The notes below the pieces were generated by a model. The model worked only from the letters and a program-made list of their open reading frames with translations, did not search any database and was not told the DNA's origin. This document shows positions 43,909 through 51,613 of a stretch of 64,000 bases of DNA, piece after piece. The position numbers were made by a program, and so were the translations under genes. The DNA is from Chitinophaga pollutisoli (lineage in GTDB: Bacteria > Bacteroidota > Bacteroidia > Chitinophagales > Chitinophagaceae): assembly GCF_038396755.1 (NCBI RefSeq), contig NZ_CP149822.1, positions 5,610,001 through 5,674,000 on the forward strand, written 5' to 3'. Within the stretch, counting starts at the first letter, position 1. Every line of letters starts with the position of its first letter.

Positions 43909-44908
43909 TGACGGTTGTTGAAAGTATTTGACGGTTCGCCAGCTCGCGTATCTGGCGGTTTCCGTTGGCGAACCATTGGGTAAGGGCTTTGTTCATGATG
44001 GCCACGTGATGGTCTTCCACCTCAAAAGTGGCGCCGGCGATATGCGGTGTGGCGATCACGTGCGGCTGGTCGATGATCCGGTAATCCGTTTCGTCGGGCG
44101 GCTCGTTATCGAACACGTCGAGCACCGCGCCGCGGATCGCGCGCGATTCGAGGGCGGCGAGGAGATCTTCCCGGTTCACTACGGCCGCGCGCGCTGTATT
44201 TACAAAAATGGCGTCTTTTTTCATCAATGTCAATACGCGGGCGTTGATCATGTTTTTCGTCTCCGCTGTCACCGGGAGGTGGATGGAAACGACGTCGCTG
44301 GTGCTGAAAAGCTCTTCCAGCGTACATTTGGTGTAAGCGGGATCATATTCCGTTATGTATGGATCGAAGAAGCGGATATCGCAGGGATAGTTGCGGATCA
44401 TGCCGGCGATGAGCTGCCCGATGGCGCCGAAGCCCACCATGCCCACGGTTCTTCCGGCCAGTTCGTTGCCTTTGAAATGAAGTTAGGAATCGTGTGCGCC
44501 GGCTTGCCAGTTGCGGCCTTTGAGCCAGTCGATGGCCGGTATGGTATTACGCAGGAGCATGATCACGTTGGATATGAACATTTCCGCCACGGCCTGCGCG
44601 TTGCGGGCCGGCGTGAAAAATACGGGGATGCCGAGCGCCGTGGCTTTGCCGACCGCTACATTGCTGGGCGTTCCGCGGCAAACGCCGATAAATTTCAGGT
44701 GCGGGAACGATTCGATCACTTTGGCGGTAACGTGGTCGTGTTCGGTAATGAGCGCTTCCGCTTTTGTTTCCGCCAGGAGTCCGAGCAATTCCGATTCGTT
44801 CCAGGCGCGGCCGTTGGGTTTCCACGACTTGTATACCGATTCTCCGAAAAGCTGGTCTATTTCCCGGATGCCTTGCTGATGGTAAGGAGCTGTAATTAAA
44901 ATGCGCAT
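43901..44908 (-). pseudogene. D-2-hydroxyacid dehydrogenase, interrupted by an in-frame TAA
   Basis: NAD-dependent 2-hydroxyacid dehydrogenase family (335 codons). Start at ATG 44906-44908 (MRILITAPYHQQG); codon 142 (44483-44485) is TAA, in frame with both halves (GAHDS, stop, LHFKGNELAGRTVG). The second half holds the NAD motif VGFGAIG, catalytic Arg in NTARAA, Glu in DNEPPDE and His in ATPHIAGAT; the first half holds the substrate domain. A Tyr codon fits the position, so one substitution (TAC or TAT to TAA) accounts for it. Unless the stop is read through or is a sequence error, the enzyme is inactive. The rest is intact, so the mutation looks recent. 1 bp after the permease stop; overlaps the next kinase by 8 bp. 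Confidence 0.88.
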
Positions 44909-44909
44909 G

Positions 44910-46166
44910 CTATATGGATTGTATTGCTTCTGCAGGTTGCGTTTGATGGAGGGTTTTGGCATTGTTGGGAAGGGTGATGAAACGGGTGATGATGGCGCTG
45001 ATGACGTAAAGCCCCGCCAAAATCCAGATCACGCCTTCTTCGCCGGCCGATCCAATGAAAAGCCCTACGATGGCGGGCCCTACGAATACTGGGAGGCCTG
45101 CCCCGAGGTTTAGAATGGCCATGGCTGCGCCTTTGTCTTTTTTCACGAGTGAAGGCACGAGTGCCGTCAACGGTACATACCCCGCCAGTAAAGCGCCCCA
45201 GAGAATGCCGGCCGCCATCACCGCCCAGTAACTGCCTTCCCAGATTTGCGGGGCGTAATAAAACAGGAGCGTGCTCAGTGCGCAGCCCATGCCGCCAAAC
45301 CACATGATCGTGTTGCGCCATCCGAAATGGTCGCCCACGAAACCGAAGATGAGGTTGAAAATGATGTTGGACGTGAAGATGGTGCCCCAGATCGTGAGCC
45401 ATTCCGTGGTATCGAATCCGTGACGCGCCATGTACATGGGCAGGAACACGGGGAAAGCGAATTGCGCCGTGGTGTTGATGATGCGGACGATCCCGCCCAG
45501 TAAAACCTTCGGTTCTTCCTTCACGATCGTCAGCCCCTTGACGAGTTCTTCCGCTTTGGATCCGCCGGCAGACTGCCGCGCCGGTTTGCTGCGGTTCAGC
45601 AACAGCGCCATCACCGCGCCTAGGAGCGCCCAGAAAAGTGAGGTCCATAAGGTATTGAGGTGCCCGAATTTAGTGATGGCCCAGCTGGAATAGTATGCGC
45701 CCAGTACGTTGAGGCCGCCGGTAAATACGAACCAGAACCAGCCCACGGCGCGGCCGAGTTGCCGCTGCGGACTGCTGTACGCGATCCAAACCAGGAAGGA
45801 ATAGGCGAATAAAGGATAACCGAAGCCGCGGAGCGCGTAGGTGAGGAGCATCACAGGCTGGTTGAGCTTCGGCATGCCGAAGCCCACGAAACCCACGGTG
45901 CCGAGGCAGTAGAGGAGCAGGCCGAGCGCCATCGTGCGGCGGACGCCGTAGCCCTCCGCCAGCACGCCGGAAAACCAGGCGGAAATCGCGATCGTGATGC
46001 CGTAAACGGTGAAAAGGGTGGCGGACTGCTGAACGGTCATCCCGTGATCAACCAGGTAAGGGCTCAGCCAACCCTGCTCGATGCCGTCGCCCATCATAAA
46101 GATCATAACGCCGAGGTAGCCCCAGATCAGTTGCCGGGGAATGCCTGCTTTTTCTAAAGAAGTCAT
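44910..46166 (-). CDS. MFS polyol permease (RbtT/DalT-like)
   Basis: 418-aa, 12-span major facilitator importer. IPRQLIWGYLGVMIFMMGDG, ISAWFSGVLAEGYGVRRTM, LLTYALRGFGYPLFAYSFLVW and AVGWFWFVFTGGLNVLGAY match the polyol permease subfamily (ribitol and D-arabinitol transporters RbtT and DalT), a good family assignment. First gene of the minus-strand operon; divergent from the DeoR gene, with its -7 element inside an inverted repeat. Transported compound probably a pentitol or similar polyol; the exact substrate is not visible. Confidence 0.87.
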   Translation of the reverse strand: MTSLEKAGIPRQLIWGYLGVMIFMMGDGIEQGWLSPYLVDHGMTVQQSATLFTVYGITIAISAWFSGVLAEGYGVRRTMALGLLLYCLGTVGFVGFGMPKLNQPVMLLTYALRGFGYPLFAYSFLVWIAYSSPQRQLGRAVGWFWFVFTGGLNVLGAYYSSWAITKFGHLNTLWTSLFWALLGAVMALLLNRSKPARQSAGGSKAEELVKGLTIVKEEPKVLLGGIVRIINTTAQFAFPVFLPMYMARHGFDTTEWLTIWGTIFTSNIIFNLIFGFVGDHFGWRNTIMWFGGMGCALSTLLFYYAPQIWEGSYWAVMAAGILWGALLAGYVPLTALVPSLVKKDKGAAMAILNLGAGLPVFVGPAIVGLFIGSAGEEGVIWILAGLYVISAIITRFITLPNNAKTLHQTQPAEAIQSI

Positions 46167-46225
46167 GGTATCAGGTTTCGTGGAATAAAATGGAATGGAA
46201 TTGAAACTTCCTAAAAGTAAAAATT

Positions 46226-46262
46226 AAACTTAATTAAACAAAAATAAATTAAAGTTAAGTTT
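46226..46262. promoter_or_regulatory. Candidate DeoR operator: inverted repeat bracketing the operon's -7 element
   Basis: AAACTTAA (46226-46233) and TTAAGTTT (46255-46262) are an exact inverted pair, centres 29 bp apart. Between them, on the minus strand, lies TATTTTTG (46239-46246), a full TAnnTTTG match for the polyol operon promoter. This is a suitable layout for repression by the divergently encoded DeoR protein; binding is inferred. Confidence 0.45.
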
Positions 46263-46344
46263 TTAGATATTTTTCATTTGAATTGCAAATCAATCATTAA
46301 CATAAAAATAAAATCAGTTGTTGGACAATTCCGATAGAGAAATG

Positions 46345-46352
46345 TATATTTG
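46345..46352 (+). promoter_or_regulatory. -7 element of the DeoR gene
   Basis: TATATTTG fully matches TAnnTTTG. A TTG-rich -33 candidate (TTGTTGG, 46318-46324) lies 20 bp upstream. The element ends 37 nt before the ATG. Confidence 0.55.
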
Positions 46353-46389
46353 ATGAAAGGTTATTTAACATTAAGAAAGCCACTACGCT

Positions 46390-47154
46390 ATGAATATCAC
46401 GGAAAGGCACCAGCTCATTTTACAGGAACTGCAGGAAAAAGGGAAAGTCGATATCCAGGAACTGAGCGAAATGCTCCAGGTTTCCGGCGTGACGATCCGC
46501 AAAGACCTCAAACTCCTTGAAGAAAAGAAACTCCTCTTCCGCACCAAAGGCGGCGGCTCCACACAAAACCCCTACGCCATCGAGCGCCCGATCAACGAGA
46601 AAGAATTCATCCGGATGGAAGAAAAAAAGAAGATCGCCCGCGCTGCGATGGAACTGATCGGCCATAACGATTCCATCATCATCGGCTCTGGTACCACCGT
46701 CTTCGAACTCGCCCGCATCCTCCACCCGTCCAAACATATCACCGTCATCACTCCCGCGCTCAAAGTAGCCCTCGAACTCTGCAACCGACCAAATGTGGAC
46801 GTGCTCCAGATCGGCGGCCTCATCCACCAAAGCTCTTCCGCCGCAGCCGGCTCCTTCGCCGAACGCCTGCTCGACGATATCTCCTGCGGCGTGCTGTTCG
46901 TCGGTGTCGACGGCATCGATCCCGAGTTCGGCCTTTCCATCACCAACCTCGCCGAAGCCAGCCTCAACATGAAAATGATCGGCCTCGCCCAAACCGTCGT
47001 TGTAATGGCCGACAGCTCCAAGTTCGACCGCCGCGGCATCGGCCGCATCTGCAGCCTGGAACAGGTGGATTACATCCTTACCGACAACCAGGTAGATTCC
47101 GCCACTGTGCAAATGCTGCAGGACCGTGGTGTGAAAGTCATCCTCGCTTCCTGA
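46390..47154 (+). CDS. DeoR/GlpR-family transcriptional regulator
   Basis: 254-aa repressor-type regulator. N-terminal winged helix (RHQLILQELQEKGKVDIQEL, MLQVSGVTIRKDLKLLEEK then TKGGGS), C-terminal DeoR sensor domain (SIIIGSGTTVFELARIL, VDVLQIGGLIH, CGVLFVGVDGIDPEFGLSI, VVMADSSKFDRRGIGRI) with the sugar-phosphate-binding GSGTT motif. It is divergent from the polyol operon, so it probably represses permease and kinases until a phosphorylated polyol or ketose accumulates. Confidence 0.92.
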   Translation: MNITERHQLILQELQEKGKVDIQELSEMLQVSGVTIRKDLKLLEEKKLLFRTKGGGSTQNPYAIERPINEKEFIRMEEKKKIARAAMELIGHNDSIIIGSGTTVFELARILHPSKHITVITPALKVALELCNRPNVDVLQIGGLIHQSSSAAAGSFAERLLDDISCGVLFVGVDGIDPEFGLSITNLAEASLNMKMIGLAQTVVVMADSSKFDRRGIGRICSLEQVDYILTDNQVDSATVQMLQDRGVKVILAS

Positions 47155-47520
47155 ATTTCGTCCCACACAAGAAAAATTGAGTATATTTACCCAATTCCTC
47201 ATCGCGCGGCTTGCTGAAATAGTCGGTAAGCGCTACTGAAAACAGCCATGAGGGCATATTAGCAGCATATTCCTCGTAATTTATTGAGCAGTCGGGCGCA
47301 TTCCGGAACCTTTCCGGGGCAATACCGCTGTGTGCCATGCAGCTTCATTGGCCTGGGTAAGCAAACTGGTGTGCTGCCTGCTGCCGTATTTATGAACCGG
47401 TTTAGATCACCAGTTATGCTTCGTATGTTCTCTTCATTCAGCCGCTGGCAGCAATTGCCTGTCGCCACCCGGCGCGGGTTTCCCCGTATTCCGTTTTGCA
47501 GCATTCCATATTTCCAAGCC
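47155..47520. other. Intergenic region before sensor kinase 1
   Basis: 366 bp without a supported gene. TATATTTA near 47190 resembles a -7 element (one mismatch). An open frame runs from 47284 into the kinase, but its sequence is not protein-like and precedes a clear signal peptide at 47521, so I treat it as non-coding. Confidence 0.4.
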
Positions 47521-49515
47521 ATGCCACTTCGCATTCACATCACCGGGACCGTTTTCGGGCTGATCCTGCTTTTCCTTTCGCAAACCGCCGCGGCGCAAAA
47601 GGCGGAACAGCTTTCCAGCCAACACCGGCCCATCGTCGGGTCCGCCAAAAGCGATACCGCGAAAATCACGGCCCTGATCAATTACGCCATGGCGGTATTC
47701 GATTACAGCAACGATTCGACTTATAAAATCGCGGAAGAGGCCATGGCGCTCAGCCGTAAGGCCGGCTCGCTTTCCGGGCAGGGAAGGGCGTTGGAGGTGT
47801 TCGCCAAATACTATTTGTATCAGGGGAATTTCAGCGCAAGCCAGGAAGCCAGCCGCGCGTCATTCGCGATTTTCAAACAGCTGAAAGACAGCTCCGCCAT
47901 GGCGGGCATGCAAACCTATATCGGGTTCAATTACATCCGCATGGCAAAGTTCGATTCCGCGGTGGCGGAATTGTTCGCGGCGATAGACTTGATCCCCGCG
48001 CGGGATTCCCTGCAGAAAGCGCACCCATACAATGGACTGGCGCTCGCTTTCGCCAATATGTCGCAGATCGAAAAAGGTCTGTATTATGTCCTTAAAAGCG
48101 AACAGTATTTCGCCATGAGCGGAGACACCACCAGTTGGGTGAAAATGATCCTCAACCGCGCCAATTTCAATGGCTACCTGTACCGCTATCATGAATCGGG
48201 CATGGCCTGCCGTGAAGTGATCGCCCTCAGTGACCATGCCGGCTACGCGAAAGGCCAGTGCATGGGGCGGCTATGCCTTGGTGGGCATTACGGGCGCTAT
48301 CCCGAAAAACTGGATTCCGCGCTGTATTGGCTCCGGCAGGCAGAAGCATATGCCGAGAAATTTGAAATAGGGCCATTCGATAAAGTACATATCTACTTCG
48401 TGTCTTCACGCGTCTATTATACAAAAGGGGAATACGACCAGGCGTTGACGTACACGCGGAAAGCGCTGGATATTTCCGAGGAATTGGGGTTGATGGAATC
48501 GTTGGTGGAATTCAATCAGCAGCTGGCAAAAATCCAGATTCACCGCGGCGATAAGAAAGGCGCTTTGCAAGCGCTGGAAAATTACGTCCAGTTCCGCGAC
48601 AGCCTGCAGCGCAAAGAAATGGCTACTAAAGTGAACGAACTGGAAACGAAATACAGGACGCTGGAAAAAGACAAGGCGCTGGCCGAACAGCAACTCGCCA
48701 TCACGAAAAAAGACCTGGAGATACGCAAGAAAAACCTGCAAACAGCATTGCTGGGCGCGGGCTTGCTACTGGTGTTGATTATCGGCGGCGGTGTGTATTA
48801 CCGCTTCCGGACGCGGCAGCAATTGCAGCTGCAACGGATGTTACTGTTGAAAAAGGAATCCGAACTGAAGATGAGGCAGGCATCGATGGAAGGGGAGGAG
48901 AAAGAACGCGCCCGTATCGCCCGGAACCTTCACGACGGGGCGGGCTCTATCTTATCCGGCGTCAAGCTTTACCTCGCGTCGCTGGAAAACCAATACATCG
49001 AGCTCGCCGGTTCACCTTCCTATCACGACACCCTGCGCCTGCTCAACGACGCCGTTACCGAAATCCGGGACACTTCCCACAACCTCATGCCTCGCCTGCT
49101 CTTCGAAGAAGGGCTGGACACCGCCGCGGCCGACTATTGCGAGAAACTGGGCCGTAACCAGTCGGTGGCGTTCGCCTACGAATCGGTGGGGCGCCCCACG
49201 CGCTACGATCCCGGTTTCGAGTTGACGGTTTACCGTATGATGCAGGAACTGATGGGCAACGTCATGAAACACGCCCAGGCCACGCACGCCCTCGTGCAGC
49301 TGGAATTCGGGGAAGAGGAATTTGCCATGACGGTGGAAGACGACGGCAAGGGGATGGCTTCCGGGAAGGAAGGCGCCGGCATCGGCCTGTATAGCCTCAA
49401 AACCCGGGCAGAAGCGTTCCATGGCAGCATGGAGGTGGATTCCTCGGCCGAAGGAACTTCCATTCATATCCGGTTCCCCGTTCCGGACACCATCATCACT
49501 TCACAATCCGCTTAA
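47521..49515 (+). CDS. TPR sensor histidine kinase 1 (HisKA_3/NarL type)
   Basis: 664-aa membrane sensor kinase. Signal/anchor MPLRIHITGTVFGLILLFLS, a periplasmic TPR domain of about residues 25-400, a coiled-coil KVNELETKYRTLEKDKALAE near 375, membrane span LLGAGLLLVLIIGGGVYY near 410-428, then HisKA_3 with phosphoacceptor His471 in RIARNLHDGAGSIL, and HATPase_c with N-box ELMGNVMKHAQATHALV, VEDDGKGM and GIGLYSLKTRAEAF. No response regulator lies next to it. A paralog of identical length begins 34 bp downstream. Signal and target are unknown. Confidence 0.9.
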   Translation: MPLRIHITGTVFGLILLFLSQTAAAQKAEQLSSQHRPIVGSAKSDTAKITALINYAMAVFDYSNDSTYKIAEEAMALSRKAGSLSGQGRALEVFAKYYLYQGNFSASQEASRASFAIFKQLKDSSAMAGMQTYIGFNYIRMAKFDSAVAELFAAIDLIPARDSLQKAHPYNGLALAFANMSQIEKGLYYVLKSEQYFAMSGDTTSWVKMILNRANFNGYLYRYHESGMACREVIALSDHAGYAKGQCMGRLCLGGHYGRYPEKLDSALYWLRQAEAYAEKFEIGPFDKVHIYFVSSRVYYTKGEYDQALTYTRKALDISEELGLMESLVEFNQQLAKIQIHRGDKKGALQALENYVQFRDSLQRKEMATKVNELETKYRTLEKDKALAEQQLAITKKDLEIRKKNLQTALLGAGLLLVLIIGGGVYYRFRTRQQLQLQRMLLLKKESELKMRQASMEGEEKERARIARNLHDGAGSILSGVKLYLASLENQYIELAGSPSYHDTLRLLNDAVTEIRDTSHNLMPRLLFEEGLDTAAADYCEKLGRNQSVAFAYESVGRPTRYDPGFELTVYRMMQELMGNVMKHAQATHALVQLEFGEEEFAMTVEDDGKGMASGKEGAGIGLYSLKTRAEAFHGSMEVDSSAEGTSIHIRFPVPDTIITSQSA

Positions 49516-49549
49516 GACATATTCATTATTTAATTGCCATCCACGAACC

Positions 49550-51544
49550 ATGCACCACCGATTTTTCCATATCCGGAAACTGTTTGCCATCGCTTTTTCC
49601 ATGGCGCTGAGCCTTAATGCCTTCACCGCTGCCGCGCAAACGATAGAGGAAGTGCACCGGAAACACAAGCCCCTGTTGCAATACGGCAAAGAAGACACTG
49701 TGCTGGCCGACCGTCTTTTCGACTACGCCACCGATCTCCACGAGCTGGACGATGATTCCGCCATGGCGCTCATCGACAAAGCGCTCGCCATTAGCCGTCG
49801 GCTGGAGAATAACCGCCGCATCGGCACGCTCATCTGCGCCCGTGCACAGGTTCTTACGCATAAAGGGCATTTGGATTCCGGCCTGGTGGAATACGGCCGC
49901 TCGCTGGAATATCTCCTGAAAGAAAAAAGCTACCGTTACACCGGCGTAGCCTGGACCGGTATCGGGAACACCATGATGCAATCAGGCCGGCTCGACACCG
50001 CCGCCCAGGCATATTTCCATGGGATTGAAGCTTACCGCGAGGCGGGGGATACCGTCAGCATGGCGCATGCATACAACGGGCTGTCGATCATTTTCAGCCA
50101 GATGGAACAGTTGCAGAAAAGCCTGCATTATCTCCGGAAAGCGGAGGTTTTGTATGTGCAACGCCGCGATTCCGGCAACCATATCAAAGTGCTCATCAAT
50201 ATGGGTGACAAATACACCCGCCTCAACCAGCCTTCCGACGCCGCGAGATCGTTCCGGGAAGCCATCCGGATCAGCGACCTCGCGCAATACCAGCTGGGGC
50301 GCTTTTATGCACGCGTCGGGATTGCGGACCTGTATGCCACGAAGAAACTGCACGCCGATTCCGCATTGATTTACCTGCACGAAGCAGAGCGCATTGCCCG
50401 CGGGTTTACGTTGCCGCCGCTGCTGGTCAGTTCCATGCACGAAACTTTCGGGCTGGCGTTTTATGAATCCGGTAACCATGCCATGGCCAGGGAGTATTTG
50501 CTGAAAGCCGCACCTGCATTGAAAAGCATCGGGCATGTGCCTACCCTTATGCAGCATTCGCAGTTGCTCACGAAAGTGAATATCCGACTGGGCCAGAAAA
50601 CAGCCGCCATGGAAGCGTTCGACGATTATGTCAGGTACCGCGACAGTTTACAGAAGACGGACGTAGCCACCAAAGTGAATGAACTGGAAACGAAATACCG
50701 GACGTTGGAGAAGGACAAATCGCTGGCAGACCAACAATTGGCAATCACGAAAAAAGACCTGGAGCTGCGGAAGAAAAGCGGCATGCTGGCAGCATTGGGC
50801 GGCGGTTTGCTATTGGTATTGGCGATCGCCGGCGGCATATATTTTCATTTCCGGCAGCAACAGCAGCTGCAGCGCCAGCAATTGCAACTGATTCAAAAGG
50901 AAGCTGAACTGGCGATGGCGCAGGCGTCGATGGAAGGGGAGGAGAAAGAGCGCGCCCGCCTTGCCCGGAACCTCCACGACGGCGCGGGCTCCATCCTGTC
51001 GGGCGTGAAGCTATACCTGGCTTCGCTGGAATCGCAGTACCGGGAGCTTTCCCAATCCGCGCCGTACCGTAATACCCTGAGCCTTCTCAACGACGCCGTG
51101 TCCGAAATCCGCGATACTTCCCACAACCTCATGCCGCGGCTGCTTTTCGAAGAAGGCCTCGATGTGGCTGCGCATGCCTATTGCGAAAAACTCGGCCGCC
51201 ATCATTCCCTGGAGATCGAATATCATTCCTACGGCGAGCCCCGCCGTTTCAACGCGCATTTCCAACTGATGATCTACCGGACCTTGCAGGAATTGCTCGC
51301 CAACGTCATCAAGCATGCCGAAGCCACCCACGTTTTGGTACAGCTGAATTTCGGGGAAGAAATGTTTTCGTTAACGGTGGAAGACGATGGGAAAGGATTC
51401 GCCACCACCGGCGAAACCGCGGGCATCGGAATGTTCGGCCTCCGATCGCGGGCAGAAGCGTTCCGCGGGACGATGGACGTGGAATCCTCTGCCGATGGGA
51501 CCTCCATCCAGCTCACGTTGCCACTCAATGCCGCCATCACCTGA
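49550..51544 (+). CDS. TPR sensor histidine kinase 2 (tandem paralog)
   Basis: 664-aa sensor kinase, same length and layout as kinase 1: signal peptide (FAIAFSMALSLNAFTAAAQ), periplasmic TPR domain, coiled-coil KVNELETKYRTLEKDKSLAD, membrane span about residues 412-432 (GGGLLLVLAIAGGIYFHF), HisKA_3 with His476 in RLARNLHDGAGSIL, N-box ELLANVIKHAEATHVLV, VEDDGKGF and GIGMFGLRSRAEAF. The kinase halves are nearly identical, while the TPR halves are more diverged, pointing to duplication with change of input. Start at ATG 49550; the upstream part of the frame lies in kinase 1. Followed by a strong terminator. Confidence 0.9.
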   Translation: MHHRFFHIRKLFAIAFSMALSLNAFTAAAQTIEEVHRKHKPLLQYGKEDTVLADRLFDYATDLHELDDDSAMALIDKALAISRRLENNRRIGTLICARAQVLTHKGHLDSGLVEYGRSLEYLLKEKSYRYTGVAWTGIGNTMMQSGRLDTAAQAYFHGIEAYREAGDTVSMAHAYNGLSIIFSQMEQLQKSLHYLRKAEVLYVQRRDSGNHIKVLINMGDKYTRLNQPSDAARSFREAIRISDLAQYQLGRFYARVGIADLYATKKLHADSALIYLHEAERIARGFTLPPLLVSSMHETFGLAFYESGNHAMAREYLLKAAPALKSIGHVPTLMQHSQLLTKVNIRLGQKTAAMEAFDDYVRYRDSLQKTDVATKVNELETKYRTLEKDKSLADQQLAITKKDLELRKKSGMLAALGGGLLLVLAIAGGIYFHFRQQQQLQRQQLQLIQKEAELAMAQASMEGEEKERARLARNLHDGAGSILSGVKLYLASLESQYRELSQSAPYRNTLSLLNDAVSEIRDTSHNLMPRLLFEEGLDVAAHAYCEKLGRHHSLEIEYHSYGEPRRFNAHFQLMIYRTLQELLANVIKHAEATHVLVQLNFGEEMFSLTVEDDGKGFATTGETAGIGMFGLRSRAEAFRGTMDVESSADGTSIQLTLPLNAAIT

Positions 51545-51579
51545 ACATCCGCAGGTAGGCCTGCGGATGTTCGTTTTTT
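51543..51579 (+). terminator. Terminator after the kinase pair
   Basis: A 12-bp perfect stem (GAACATCCGCAG / CTGCGGATGTTC), 6-nt loop and six T after one G. The first arm begins within the stop codon of kinase 2. Confidence 0.92.
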
Positions 51580-51613
51580 ACGGAAAGTCCAAATTGCGTA
51601 ACTTCAGTGCCGC

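Noticed and set aside
47284..47520. N-terminal extension of sensor kinase 1
   Set aside because: A proper signal sequence begins at 47521; the extension is Cys/Phe/Arg-rich and not matched by the paralog.
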